This document shows, piece by piece, positions 43,867-55,241 of a stretch of DNA of 64,000 bases (the stretch's first letter is position 1; every line of letters starts with the position of its first letter). Under the pieces are notes generated by a model. The model saw nothing but the letters and a program-made list of their open reading frames with translations. It was not told where the DNA came from and searched no databases. This DNA is from Diaporthe sp. PMI_573. Its lineage: Eukaryota; Ascomycota; Sordariomycetes; Diaporthales; Diaporthaceae. The stretch lies in NCBI GenBank assembly GCA_021399435.1, contig JAJTUP010000028.1, positions 186,001 through 250,000 on the forward strand, read 5' to 3'. Made by a program: the position numbers and the translations under genes.

Positions 43867-44685
43867 TTACTCCAGTCGCGCAGTCGACCGTGTCCGTCTC
43901 CGCTTGGTTGCTATGGCTGAATCTGTAGGTGAAGTGACTGAAGCAACTAGTCCTTTGAGAAAAGAGAGACGTACTATGAATGGGCCAACTCCAGGGTTCC
44001 AAAGCGCGGGTATGAGCCCTGCTTGTATCATGGTCCACGGGTTTTCAAGCGTTGCCCCTGGTAGCATCAAAACACCGCAGCAACCATAATCGCCCACTTC
44101 GATGAATATGCCGCCGTTCAGCGCGGACTGGGTGAAGAAGCCGCGGAAAAGGTTCGAGAGCACAGACACATGCTTCTTTGAGTCGGTCGCACTACCTCCC
44201 ATTTCGGAAAGTTGGGCGGTGGTGCCGAGCCGTGTCATAATGGTTGGAACGTTTAAGCCCGCTCTGTTCAGGATGGTCTTGAGGGCAGAGCCTAGTCTGG
44301 CCACCTTTTCGTTGGACATTGCCTCATAGCCGGAGTGATGTGAGTCAATCATAAGGAGCTTGCTGGTTTTATGGTCAAACCAGCACAAGACGTAGTGGTC
44401 TTCCACCACGTCTTTCACCAAAAAGATGATCAGACGTTTCAGTTTCACATCCCTGGGTAGTTGCATGTCGGTCTTTGTGGTACTCGCACTGGCGCCGATC
44501 TTGATGCATGTTTGAGTGATATACACCACATGTTGTAAGTAGTGGGCAAAGTGGTTCATTCCAGCCAGGACATGATTGACTTGAGGTTCCCAGCCCTTGA
44601 GCAGGAAGGCTTCCAGCTCGTAAAGCGCGGCAAGGTGACGGTAGGCATTGTGTCCAAAAATCCCATCCTTGTAGCTCTGGCGCAT
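43867..44685 (-). CDS. Ulp1-like (C48) cysteine-protease-fold protein, possibly element-encoded
   Basis: ATG 44685 is the first Met in a frame opened by a TAA about 80 bp upstream; 272 residues. The order DHYVLCWFDHKTSKLLMIDSH (His, then Asp at MIDS) and GGIFIEVGDYGCCGVLML (Cys region) recalls the His-Asp-Gln-Cys arrangement of Ulp1/SENP proteases, where HW, DS and DCG form the active site; here Y replaces W and GCCG replaces DCG. The tail is basic (ATKRRRTRSTARLE). Ulp1-like domains are often carried by eukaryotic DNA transposons. Beside it lies the GGGTGCG repeat. Function is inference only; a plain conserved fungal protein is the alternative. Confidence 0.45.
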   Translation of the reverse strand: MRQSYKDGIFGHNAYRHLAALYELEAFLLKGWEPQVNHVLAGMNHFAHYLQHVVYITQTCIKIGASASTTKTDMQLPRDVKLKRLIIFLVKDVVEDHYVLCWFDHKTSKLLMIDSHHSGYEAMSNEKVARLGSALKTILNRAGLNVPTIMTRLGTTAQLSEMGGSATDSKKHVSVLSNLFRGFFTQSALNGGIFIEVGDYGCCGVLMLPGATLENPWTMIQAGLIPALWNPGVGPFIVRLSFLKGLVASVTSPTDSAIATKRRRTRSTARLE

Positions 44686-46159
44686 GGGAAGGCCCTCGAA
44701 GTAGTGTTTTACAATTCGTTCGGCATGTGAGATCGGCGTGTTATCTCCCAGCCTTCGATCTTATCCACAACAATGCTCGCTTTCCTAGTAAAAGGCATCC
44801 GTCGTTCGGCTCAGATCGCGACTAAAGCGGCAAGTAATTGAGGCTATAAATCGGGCCTCTAATCGTGCACGGCATAACTCGTTGGCCATAAGAACTCGTT
44901 CGCCAGATTACCCCATACTCCTCAACTCCGAATCGGCTGCAGAAATGTGTTTAGGAATACGTCTATAGAATTTGAGGGTCTGAAAACGATAGACGGCTAC
45001 GCAGAGTACCTATGTCTATAGAGGTTACTGATGCCTTAGTACGGCACACCTGGAAGGTAGCAGGCCAGATTGAAGGTTCAGGGGTTGATGGGAGCTCTGA
45101 TTATTAGCTTTGAAGACTCCATTAAGATTTGAATCAAAGAGATCTTCTGATGAAATAGTTACGTTACGGTCTATGGCAGATGGTTTAAGGCGACGGTGGC
45201 TTGGAGTTTAATAACCAAGGTGTTGGCCATCAAGGGCTGTATGAGCTGTAAATTAGGGCGAGTGAGCTGTGAAAATAGACAAAAATACAGAGGTGCTGCA
45301 CCTCGGCCACGGGCTAGGGTATATCCTCTAGCAGAGTATTTGGCTCAGGCCCGAGCCCCTGTTCTGAGTCTCGGTTGTCTCGTCCAATCCCTGATGCACC
45401 TCTTCTTGCATCGCCTCAATCTTCTCTACTTCCCTTTGGCTGTGATCAACCTATAAGGCATTTTTGCTGCTGCTGCGCTGCCTCTGCCCCTACATTGTTG
45501 CCTAACAACAGGGGAGTATGAATCTAAGCAATGAGTATAAAAGGCTCCCTTAACCCCGGACATCTGGAGATATTCCTAACTACAAACACTTACAGTATAG
45601 ACTTATAATCTACTACCTTCTCCGATTGATAATATTTAGTTTTAAACTAGGATGTAAATCTAGGTCGCCCTGAAGGATATTGAACAGTATGCGCGTTAAG
45701 ATGGGTTACTTAATGCGCGATGTTTGGCAACACTTGGGTCTAATAGCTTATTTGGTGCCCTTGAGTGTATGGGAATAGTGGCATGTAGCGGCATGTTAGT
45801 CGGTATAGTCACATTAATTATTTGTATGGTAAACCTATAAGTTGGTTCACCAGTCAGCCGGTCATACCACATGCCCGGTCAGTTTCAGCAAGTCTGCTAA
45901 CTTTGGCCAACCCCAGCACCCACCAGGTGCAGAGGAATCAATTAAAATTGGCACCAATTGGTGCCAACTGGTCCCAATTGCTTATTTCCAATTGATTCCG
46001 TCAATTTGGAGGCGTGGTAGTGTTGCAGTGCCAGTCCGAAAATTTGGAGTTTGGGTGGGCAGGTCTGTTTTTGGTGCAGATCGCGTCCCCATTTTTCGCG
46101 TTAGTCACGCATCACTCTACCTACTTAAACATTCAACACGCTAGAAATCAACGACCACA
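44686..46159. other. Region without a supported gene
   Basis: 45530-45640 has a TATAAAAGG box and CA-rich leader-like sequence without a following gene. 45930-46000 holds nested palindromes (AATTGGCACCAATTGGTGCC, CCAATTGATTCC), possibly the end of an unknown element. The last 100 bp lead into a pogo N-terminal fragment. Confidence 0.4.
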
Positions 46160-46218
46160 ATGCCAATCTACTCAAAAGAAGACAAAATCCAACTAGCACT
46201 TCAGGCAATTGAGCAAAT
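46160..46218 (+). pseudogene. pogo transposase N-terminal fragment
   Basis: ATG 46160 reads MPIYSKEDKIQLALQAIEQ, the opening of the Psq-type helix-turn-helix found at the N-terminus of Fot1-like transposases. The helix-turn-helix is not completed; the frame continues into unrelated residues. Confidence 0.5.
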
Positions 46219-46542
46219 AAGCCTGCCTTTATACCCTCCGCGGCTTCTTTCTTCCAACCAACTAGGTTTCCACAGCCCATACCAACAACCACAGTATTTA
46301 AAGTTACGGTATAACCTTTGACGCTGAAGATTACAGAGAGAGGTACTGATGATAGAAGAATTAGGCCAATCGAATGTGTGTGTGGCCTAGTGTTTAAGGG
46401 AGGAAAGCAACTGAGGAAAAGTGTCTGACAAGCTGCTTCCTATTCTCCAAGCCCACAGGCTTGTGACAAATACCAACAAGAGGCTCAAGGGTCTTCAGCC
46501 ACCCCCCCCCTTCCGGCCACCAAATCGCTTCGCCCACCACAA

Positions 46543-47567
46543 CTACCCTTCGACTTCGTCGTCGTCGTCGTCGACGACGGAGCCAACTTCAATACATTCT
46601 TGGGTTCCAACAGACTGGTTAGACCCTTCTTCGTCTTCTGACCCAACCTCAATCGCTCTGGCTTCTATTTGTGCCCTCCGAATAGCTGCAATGTCGACGA
46701 ACCTCGAGTTGGGACTTATGTCGACCTTCCTCCTCTTCGTCGGTACTGTGGCTTCCAATTGGCCTTTCAGCTTCTGGTTTTCTCTTAGGGCACTTTTTAG
46801 TTGCCAGTCTTCCTTGTCGTATGCTTTGCCAACCTTCCCGAAGAGTATTCGTTGAGTTGCGATTGAGTGTTTCTGGAGGTCGTAATTGGCTAACACGGCC
46901 CGAAAGTCTCGAGATACCAATAGGGTCGCCAACACATAGTTTCTTGCCATAATCGAGTCTTGACTGACTGATTTAGACCTTCTGATTCTATTGCCAATAG
47001 CAGAATTAGCTGAAGGTGTTGTCTTGTTGGTATTTTCGACAAGAAAGCGGCTCATTAGTGGTTTAGCCATATTGACAGGCCACAAACCGGTCCCACGCCA
47101 GCCACTACGTATATGGCTTTCCTTTAGACCAGTCAATCTCGCCTTCCGATAGCAGTGAAGAAATAGCTGCTTTCCAGTGAGGGTATCGTCGGTATATAGG
47201 TTGACTAGCCTAGCCTCTTTCCGATAGACTGTCTTGAGACTAGAGAAAACCCCTACATCAAGAGGTTGTAGTATATGTGAGGTATGTGGCGGTAAGTAAA
47301 CACAATATATGTTATTTATAAAGCAAAGCCACATAAAATCGTATGTGGTATGGCTTCTATGCCCATCTAGCACTAATAAACGCCACTGGTTTGGGTCTAT
47401 TGGCTTGGTCTGAGGGATGAAGATCTTCTCTAGCCATTCGAGAGCAATATCGTTGTTGGTCCAGCCGTTTGGTGTAGCAGTAAACTCCCAGTGTTGAAGA
47501 CCCTCAAGCGATTTAAACCACTGCTGTTGGACCGTTTTCCCCTTGAATATAATAAGTGGTGGGCAAG
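46543..47567 (-). pseudogene. Fot1/pogo transposase, C-terminal two thirds
   Basis: Read from 47567 leftward: PLIIFKGKTVQQQWFKSL, FTATPNGWTNNDIALEWLEKIF, QWRLLVLDGHRSHTT (second Asp), YLPPHTSHILQPLDVGVFSSLK (third Asp), IRSGWRGTGLWPVN, and the tail ATQRILFGKVGKAYD with an acidic Asp/Glu run encoded by GTCGTC repeats (46555-46576). The helix-turn-helix domains and first catalytic Asp are missing: at 47567 the sequence changes to the unrelated fragment at right. No terminal repeats or TA could be assigned. Confidence 0.8.
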
Positions 47568-47980
47568 GCGCAGCTCAACATGCCATTTTCATGCTGAATT
47601 CACCACTTCACCGTGCTCAGTTCATCCTGCGCTTGCTCCTGCAGTATATCTACCAGGAGATGTTATGTCCCAAATCCTGGCTGGGTTTTCGCGCGGATAT
47701 CGACTTCGTCTTGAGGACATCAATCCTTCCCGCGGCGCAAATTGCCAGCAGCACGTCTCAGCAGCGCCATATCGCACAACAGCAGTTGCAAGACGTGACT
47801 CAACGGATTGTCACTGATGTCCAATGCGAGAACTACCGCAACTTCCGGATAGGCCAACATGCGGACGCTCTTATGAGCATCGCGCGTCCATTGATGCGTG
47901 AGGCGGTCGCGCCTGGAGACCGTCTATTTAATTTGTATATGTTAATGAAATTGTGTACAGCTGAATGCCGAATGGCATAG
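47568..47980 (+). pseudogene. Fragment of the uncharacterised family seen at 9395-10135
   Basis: QHAIFMLNSPLHRAQFILRL, LLQYIYQEMLCPKSWLGFRA, then FRIGQHADALMSIARPLMREA and a stop at 47980. It starts abruptly at the pogo junction, so the N-terminus is lost. Shared landmarks with the 9.4-kb gene are HA(L/I)FML.SP.H, QYI.(K/Q)E and WLG. Confidence 0.6.
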
Positions 47981-48316
47981 TGATAAACAAACCTATTTAT
48001 TCACTCTAGACCGAAATCCAAGTGACTATCCAGATACCCTCACTCATCCCGTAATTTTGTGAGCCCCCACTACACACAGCACAAAAAAGAAACCCCTCTC
48101 TCCCTCTATTTGGCCCATCTTTTTCATTCACCCTGCCCTCTCGTCTTTGGCCGTCATGCTATCCTTCCGGCTTTATCCAAGTGGGACTCCTATCCGCCGT
48201 ATTGGTCTCATTGTATACCAATACCCCATCACCAGCCGGCATGCTCCTCGTCCCACCCGGTCGGTGACGATCAACAACTGACGGAGTTCGGTAGATTCCA
48301 CTCCCTCCATTCACGA

Positions 48317-49537
48317 TTAAAACTCATCCCTGTCGCAGTGGCGCGAGAGAAGGATACAATTCGCACATCGATCAGGGTCGACAGCATGCAGCTCAACACA
48401 CCCATTGAACGGGCCCTCATCGGCCCGGCATGAGGAACAAGGCAGTCGTACCTTCAAACCTCGGCTCTGGCATAAGAGGCCATGCGTGGCCCGTTCCTCC
48501 TTGTTCTTTAGTCCTACAAGCACAGGCCTTAGTCGGTCTATCCCTCCCATAATGAAGTTTCGCGTAGGCAGCGAATAAATCTGTCGCTGCTTGTCTGAAC
48601 GTATCCATGCTGGAGCCGGCCCAAACGTTGTAATGGCAATATACACTACTGATGGTAAGTCTGGCCTCCGGCGCCGGAATACCGTAATAGGGACCCCAGG
48701 TAATACGTCATGTGGCCAAGCGTTCTATAAAGAATCAGAGTTATGAAACATTAGGATAGTCCAGGCGCTTACTACGAAGTCGCATCCTACATCTCCTTCC
48801 CTGTCTTCGCATTTTTCTTCCAGGGCTAGGTCAGTTCTGTAACGGTAAAATACCCTACCGCGGCTACTGCGAGCTTGCTCAAATACCCAGGAAGTTAAGC
48901 CTAATTGTTTGAAAACGAGATCAGGACACTTTGTGAAATTGATATGCCATGTGCCAACCATCCCAGGTACAGGGTAAAGGCTAGCAACTTGAGGCACTAT
49001 TGCGTTTCTGTAGTAGACAATTTGTGTTGATGGTTGTTGTGTGTCAGACATATGAAACACATGCGACCATATACTACGCGATAGAGTCGTGCGTTTCTGT
49101 CCAGCGAGCGGCCTGTATGCGCTCTCGAGGCGGATGACAATGTTGGTGTTATTCAGATGGCATTCGGCCCTCTCCTCGACGTAAGTGTGATCTTGCAGGT
49201 ACTCAAAAATACGACGATGACCATAAGGTAAGGAACGATGGCCGTCGTCATTGAAATCAAGATCCAACAGGACGAGAAAGACTCGTCTGGGAGTGGCTCG
49301 ATATAAGGACGGTAGGTCTTTCCCGATCAACACGGGATCAGCACCGGCGTTAAACATTGCATCGAGCCAGTCACCCTGCTTAAAAACTTTGAGCCAGACA
49401 AGAGAGTGTTGAAGCCTAGATGGACTAACTGGCAGGCCTGCTTGTTTAAGCTTTAGGCGGTCAAATGGTGTGCATTGATCCCCAATGGCGAGAATGATCT
49501 CAACTGACAGAGTTTTCCAGGACTTGGTGACTTCCAT
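48317..49537 (-). CDS. Possible F-box-type protein with C-terminal Cys-rich module
   Basis: ATG 49537 starts MEVTKSWKTLSVEIILAIGD. The LSVEIILAIGDQCTPFDRLKLKQ start resembles a fungal F-box-like segment (LPxEIxxxIxxxL). Exons 49537-48773 and 48724-48317 are joined in phase 0 by a 48-bp intron (GTAAGC...TTATAG), giving 390 residues. The middle is an alpha/beta-looking region (RVFLVLLDLDFNDDG, SWVFEQARSSRG). The end is PCSSCRADEGPFNGCVEL, DRCANCILLSRHCDRD, a putative zinc module shared with the relic at 36791-36913. Coding seems intact. Role unknown; such proteins are abundant and lineage-specific in filamentous fungi. Confidence 0.6.
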
Positions 49538-50712
49538 ATCTGATACTTGATAGTGTTTGACTGAAGCAGTGGTGATGATATAGGACAACACATAAATACA
49601 TGGAAGAGCGACAAATATATGCTGAAATCAAAATTTTAGAAGCCCCTCAGGTGAGATCATGTACTTCCGCCAGTATTACCATGACACAGATTCTGCAGGC
49701 TGATACTTTTGAGGGCCGAGGTACTTGTGAACCTATGTAATTTTCCTTACCATCCACATAGAGGTGTTCCTGTACTATACGGTACTTGTGCAACTTATCA
49801 GTTGTAAGTAAAGGGGTAAGGTACTTTTAAATATTTCAGTACTGTACATAGCACTTCCATGATTATTTTACAATATACACAACCATATACACACACACAC
49901 ACACAATTTATTGACGCCCGGCGGCGGCTTGCGCCGAAAGGGCAACTAATACTACAACCATATACTGTAGTACAGTATTACAGTACCATAATATTCAAAT
50001 TATGTTTTCTATGCAAGGTCTTTCTATCTATGCTTTTTTTAAGAGGTTCGTGCTCATATTAATTTAGATGCGGTCTTCCTCCACGCATATGTAGTCAACA
50101 TGTTTGACTTGGGTGCATTCGCCTATATTGGATTCATCGCTCGGACGTTCTGACCTATGCTCTTCGCAATTTGCAGAACAATCGCCTGAGTCCTGGAACT
50201 ACACGTATCTTTTCGGATCACCTTCCCCATGAGGATACTGTGCAGAAAGAACCGTGCTCAGCCGGTGTCTCTGTGGTTGCATTGCCCCTGTGTGTAGGAG
50301 GGGAAGGGGTTGGTGGGAGGAAGTTTTGCGAGGGAACTTTGCTAACTTTTGGCGCTGTTCCCAAGGTGACTTATTCTCAACCAACGTCTAACATCCAGCC
50401 AGTAAGAGCAAATCCCAGGCGTCCAATAACCCTCCCTGCCGGTCTCCTTCGCGCACCTGATCGCGTGAAAATGGTGGGGCATGTCCAGGCAACGACCCCC
50501 ACAGAGCGCGTCGCCATGCGCGTCGATGCGCGAAGCCTCACCTCCCTCCCTTTCTGCACTGACCGGCGAACTCGCTGTGTTGTGGCTGGTAAGTAATGCG
50601 GGACGTTTGATCAAATTGTGTACAGGTCTTGGCCCTTGTGAGCTGGCATATCCGAGATGATACGTCGCCAGACTTTGACCCAAGGTGGTGTCGGCATCCG
50701 AATAAATGTGAC
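49538..50712. other. Intergenic region
   Basis: Contains a short (CA)n run at 49890-49905 and AT-rich tracts. Frames at 50171-50596 and 50342-50767 on opposite strands have no motif and are probably chance. Nothing else recognised. Confidence 0.4.
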
Positions 50713-51060
50713 TCACGACTCTTCCATCGAGGCTTGCTGTTGGAGTGTGTGCCCGCAGCGTGGACAATAAAACTCCGGACGAAAGTGTTTTCGGCTGATG
50801 TGCTGCTTAACATCCTTCACCCGTCGTAGTTCAAACTTGCGACACGCGTGGTACCGATTGCCGTCCAACTTTGAGAATGGACAAGCCAGCAGCTTGTTTG
50901 GTTGAGCTCCGTGTGTATCTTCGTCCGCCAAGTCCCTTGTTTCTGATAACATCCGCCTCTTTGGACTTTTGCGGCCTTGAGTGGGGTACTCGAGACATTC
51001 TGATGATCTCTTCTCGTCCTGATGCCATCGGTCTGCGCATCGTAATGTCGTGGTGGAGCT
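50713..51060 (-). pseudogene. Truncated ACPFSKLD-family C2H2-like gene
   Basis: Minus-strand frame: KLLACPFSKLDGNRYHACRK, ELRRVKDVKQHISRKHFRPE and FYCPRCGHTL, then QQASMEES and stop. Same module as the gene at 11838-12871 (LACPFSKLDGGRYYECLKF, VRDVKQHIARRH). The part after FYCPRC is lost, and an upstream exon is not defined. Confidence 0.62.
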
Positions 51061-51879
51061 GCTGCTTCGTGTGATTTCGTTCTCCTCTGGAGTCGTCCAA
51101 GGGCCGCTATGGGTGGATTTACAAACGCGTTGTGTAGGTCGGTATGGGATCAGAACGCTGTCTAATGGGGATTTAGAAAATGAAGATCTTGATGATTTAT
51201 GTTTTGAATGCGCAGGGCGGAATGTTCATTGTGCTCACCAACTGTTGAGTGGCCAGGCATAGCCTTATTGTCACTTGCTCCAGTCGACGCTCCACCTCCC
51301 GAATCGAGCGTGTAATCTTTCTCGGGAGGCATCTGGTGCGGCTCAAGACAAATTCGATCGCATGTATCAGTTTCGGCAGTAGAGTTTTAGTAGGAGAACA
51401 TGGAAACCTGAGCCTCAGATTCCGAATACCGGCACGGTTTTCAAGTCAACATCTGAGCATTTGCTTTAGGCATATAAATTATTTAAAGTGATTTCTGGTG
51501 GTAAGTATATCCTGGCTCGCAGATACGAGCAACTCTGCCACTGATCACCAATGAAACCCGGGAACCATGACATCAGGTCACTCATCCCGCAACTGCGTGA
51601 ATATATATGCCGCCAAGATCCAATCACTACCTTTAGAAGAGAAGGTGGTGTGAAGCCTTACGCGCTCGCGTACTCGACCCCACTTATTGCTCCAATCGGC
51701 CAAGTATCGTATGCATGAATCACTTACTGGCGCAGCCCTCGGCCCTGCAAATATGCCATTTGCGTCCTTCACCGTAGCAGAGTGTGGTGGCCGGACAAGA
51801 ACAGGTTAGAATAATGAGGAGGCCTCATACCTATGTTCTTTCAGGCGCAGGACAGTGCAGCAAGGACTTCTACGCAAGT

Positions 51880-52545
51880 CACACCTGGTCACCGTATGGT
51901 CACCGTACAGCCATGACCATATGGCTCATCTTGCCAGGTCTCAGGAAGCGCCATACCGGAGCAGCGCTCGCAGATGAAGTTGCAGATACAATATGCGCAT
52001 TTGGTCTTCAAGACAGGTACAAAACCATGGCCAAAAATCTTACCTGCCAAACTGACTATGTTAACTCTTATTCGGCTTCAGGATCGGGTACTACACGCTT
52101 GACAACGCTGCGAATAATACTACGGCTATGGAAGCACTTGGCACTGAGTTCGATTTCGACGGGGATGAGCGTCGTGTCCGCTGCGCCCCTCATTTTCTGA
52201 ACCTGACAGTCAGAGCCATGATGTACGGCAGCAAAAGGGATAATTTCAACGAGCTGCTAGCTCACTGGGGCGATAAGGACTTTATGACTGAAGAAGACGA
52301 GCAGCGACAGTTGTCCGAGGCTATCAATGAGCTGGCGACGGACGACGACTTCAGTGAGCCGAGCATGGATGAGGTCTTCGAGCTCGAAAAAGTCCCCGAG
52401 GAGAGTCAGCACCAGTATCCAGTCCCTGAGATTATTAACGCCGAGGAAGCGGACAAGTACCGCAAGTTTGGGCCGTTTGGCAAGCTACACAATATTGGCA
52501 TCGCTCTTCGAACGAACAGTCAACTTCTCGAGGGCTTTTATGAAG
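51880..52545 (+). pseudogene. hAT transposase core fragment with intron
   Basis: [20 protein letters not shown], then a 65-bp intron (52017-52081, GTACAA...TTCAG) joining to [20 protein letters not shown] (second catalytic Asp), [19 protein letters not shown], an acidic insert, then [15 protein letters not shown]. Both ends are missing: no BED finger, first Asp or C-terminal Glu. Related to, but diverged from, the other hATs. Confidence 0.75.
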
Positions 52546-53184
52546 CTCAACGGCAAACCGCCCCTACCGAACATTTGTCCTTTGCTGCTCTCGATGGTTG
52601 TCGCCGCCGGCTGACCGTTCCGGGCCCTTGCGACATGGAGTAAGATGTCGTTCCTTTACGTGGCCTGCTGATTTGGAAACCAACGTCTTTCCCCGATATC
52701 CTGAAACTAACAAACCTGCTCTTGCCTCGTTACTAGACAATCTTAGTGGTACCTGTAATGAAAGCCGGCTTCGGGTTTGTCTCAGAGTCTGTGGATATCG
52801 CTGATGCTTGCCCTTGATACTACCATCGTTTCCATAAGGTCTCCTCTCCAAATCGGCTATACACTCTTTGTTCTTTTTCCCTATAATTATTAAGCAACAA
52901 GATAATTAATAAGACCAAGATAGTGAAGGAAGCAGCTTACGGTAGTTACGCTGGGATTCGGCAGCGTTCCGCAACGTCTGACACCTTAGTCCAGTCCTCA
53001 TGTGGCAACAAAGCCGGGCATCACGGCAACAATCTTGTCCTGCGTTTCCTTGGCGCCCTCGGCGCCCTTGCCGCCGTTACCGCCGTCGATATCGCCAGCC
53101 GTTAGGTCTACGCATAACAGCTGGTTGACAGTCCTCCGTGCCCCCGTCCGCTGCCTCTTAGCCGCTGGCCGTGAGCTTAAGGGT

Positions 53185-53540
53185 AAAGCCGCTGGCAACT
53201 ATTTGCAGTCGGCTTTAATCGTTGTGGCGTTGCTTTTTGTTCAGTGTCAGGACCGTAATGACAAGAAGTAGCCCTAAAGCGCAGAAGGGGAACATAATGT
53301 GGAATATCCAACGCCAGGTTGTCTTTTCCGCAAGTACGCCACCAAGCACAGGCCCTAGGCAATTACCCAAGGCCCACGCCCCAAGTCTATCATATGTCAA
53401 TAATGATCACATAATGCCGTTATGAAAGAGACTTACACAAATCCATACCACTTAGGCCTATGGCGGAGGGGCACAATATCTGTAAAGATGACCAAGCTCA
53501 AGGGCAAGAATACGGAGCACCGACCGGTGTGGTTCATTTT
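53185..53540 (-). pseudogene. MFS transporter (DHA14-like) fragment
   Basis: Read leftward on the minus strand: FTDIVPLRHRPKWYGFV, a 50-bp intron (GTAAGT...TGATAG), then LGAWALGNCLGPVLGGVLAE, KTTWRWIFHIMFPFCALGLL and TVLTLNKKQ. The GxxxGPxxGG and WRWxF motifs mark transmembrane segments 5-6 of drug:H+ antiporters. The rest of the 12-14 helices is absent. A lone LALDTTIVSI on the + strand at 52808-52840, resembling transmembrane segment 1 of the same family, may be an inverted piece. Confidence 0.65.
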
Positions 53541-53865
53541 AAATTTTTCGGCTTATCGAGCCGCTGAGCAGTAAAATCCAAGGTTATGGCCAGACAGATG
53601 TTGGTGTTGGTGACCCCTTTCAGCCTGTATTCTAGGACGCGAGCTTGGTGGCACACCTTTGGTAACTCGGTGTAATTACAGCTGTGGTCAGATTGGATGC
53701 GTCTTAACGCGCATAGACTGCTTGAAAGCGAACTATTCTGTGAGATTGACTATAGTTGTTTTGCAAGCTGGTTCGCATGTGAATGGCGGAGATGGCACTG
53801 TCAAAATGTAGTTCTTTTGTCTGCTGTAGCAACACGAACTCGTCTTGCGATTGTGAGAAGACTCA

Positions 53866-54660
53866 TCAATCCTGCGAACTATTGACAGAAAAGTCCTCCA
53901 GTTCGAAGGGAGCGTCTTCAGAAGTTGAGTCTGGGAAATCGGGAAAGACTGGTAAATTTGGATTGATGCTAATGAACCCTAGGGACTCCATGCCGCTATT
54001 GGGGCTCTGAGGATCAATGTTCGGGGTCCCAGAAAGGTTGTTCACAAATTTGGTGCGCAAATTGACGTCGAAGGGCGCCATTTGGGGGTTCCAGCCATAG
54101 GTCAAGCCGTCAGTCTCCACATCTAAAAATCCAAATTGCATGGCCTGATGGCCCATGATCGAGGATATATCCGGGGAATGTCTGTTATAGTGGTTGTGAG
54201 GTCGGCCCATAGGACTGTCGTCATGACCGTGGGCTGGTGGCATGTGGGCCACCGGTCTATTGACTCTGCCAGATAACATCTGTTGCGCGGTGCCGTTCGC
54301 AACATTTGTGGTGTTGGCTGTCGGCCACATTGAAGGAAGATTCGGGAAGTCAGTGCGAGCCGGGCCGGCGGCATTGTTCATGAGAACTTGGCTCTGGGCA
54401 ATAATCACGACGCCTGCGCTCTTACGACAGTTGCGACGAGCAGCCGGCGGTGATCCAGATTGGTGTAAAGTTCGTTCATGACGAAGGAGGAGATCACGCC
54501 TGCCGAAGCAGCGTTTGCATGCTTGGCACTCGAATGGCTTCTCCTTCGTGTGGGACCTTTTATGTCTGTTCAGGTGCGCCAAGCGGGTGAACGCTCCTTG
54601 ACAAATGGGACAAGTATGAGGACGGGGTTTTGCGGACTTGAGAGGCGGTAGATCTGCCAT
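53866..54660 (-). CDS. C2H2 zinc-finger transcription factor
   Basis: ATG 54660 starts MADLPPLKSAKPRPHTCP. Two tandem classical fingers: CPICQGAFTRLAHLNRHKRSH and CQACKRCFGRRDLLLRHERTLH, joined by the canonical-type linker TKEKPFE. A basic stretch follows (ARRNCRKS), then a 180-residue Asn/Pro/His-rich low-complexity region and an acidic end (STSEDAPFELEDFSV), a plausible activation domain. Length 264 and a single exon; fungal factors of this type often continue into a fungal-specific transcription factor domain, which is absent here, so the protein may be short or truncated. It looks intact. Confidence 0.75.
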   Translation of the reverse strand: MADLPPLKSAKPRPHTCPICQGAFTRLAHLNRHKRSHTKEKPFECQACKRCFGRRDLLLRHERTLHQSGSPPAARRNCRKSAGVVIIAQSQVLMNNAAGPARTDFPNLPSMWPTANTTNVANGTAQQMLSGRVNRPVAHMPPAHGHDDSPMGRPHNHYNRHSPDISSIMGHQAMQFGFLDVETDGLTYGWNPQMAPFDVNLRTKFVNNLSGTPNIDPQSPNSGMESLGFISINPNLPVFPDFPDSTSEDAPFELEDFSVNSSQD

Positions 54661-54752
54661 TGCTGTCTCGGTATTAACGGTTATGATTCAAGTTTCTACA
54701 CTATTGAGGTAATTTGCAAGTTGCTGACAATGTCAGGCTACGAAGGGGAAGT

Positions 54753-55241
54753 TTAGTGGACATGTGGCCTACCAGTTTCTTCAACCTGGAGACCTGAGTT
54801 GGATAAGTTGGCAGTCGACATGGCAGCAGAGTCAAGGTCCTGTCCAGCGTCGTTATCCAAAGCGTGTACTTTTGTACGAGTTTCCAGTAGATCGGTTTCG
54901 TGGAGCATGGTATTGTGGCTTAAAAGGGTGGCAATGCTGGGAGGAATTTTATTGATGCGTCGTAATGCAATCCACAGCGCCGAGGTCACGCTAGGGGCAA
55001 GGAACATATGTGTTCTCCAGACTGTTTGGGGAAGCGGGTTAATTAATGCCGTCCAGGTCGAGGTCGGAGGCTCAGGCAGGGCCACCCAACCAGAACCTCG
55101 GGTTGGGGCCAACGTGACATGAACCGTGCAGATATTGCGACACGTGATCACTACGATTCTGCTTTGCGTCAATGGCGTGACCGGGACCCGAAAATCTCCC
55201 ACCTCAAAGCCAAACAATGTAGCTCCGTCTCTCCCGCACAA
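54753..55241 (-). other. Possible ORF, unrecognised
   Basis: 162 codons on the minus strand: TQSRIVVITCRNICTVHVTL, SAMWIALRRI-like helix region and a Ser/Asp-rich end. No family recognised, no supporting splice or promoter signal, and a + frame overlaps it. It may be chance. Confidence 0.25.

Noticed and set aside
46421..46855. Plus-strand frame at 46421-46855 and similar frames opposite the transposases
   Set aside because: They are mirror frames of well-supported transposase or host-gene coding sequence on the other strand.
50171..50767. Two overlapping opposite frames as genes
   Set aside because: Both are Arg/Pro/Ser-rich without motif, splice signals or paralogue.
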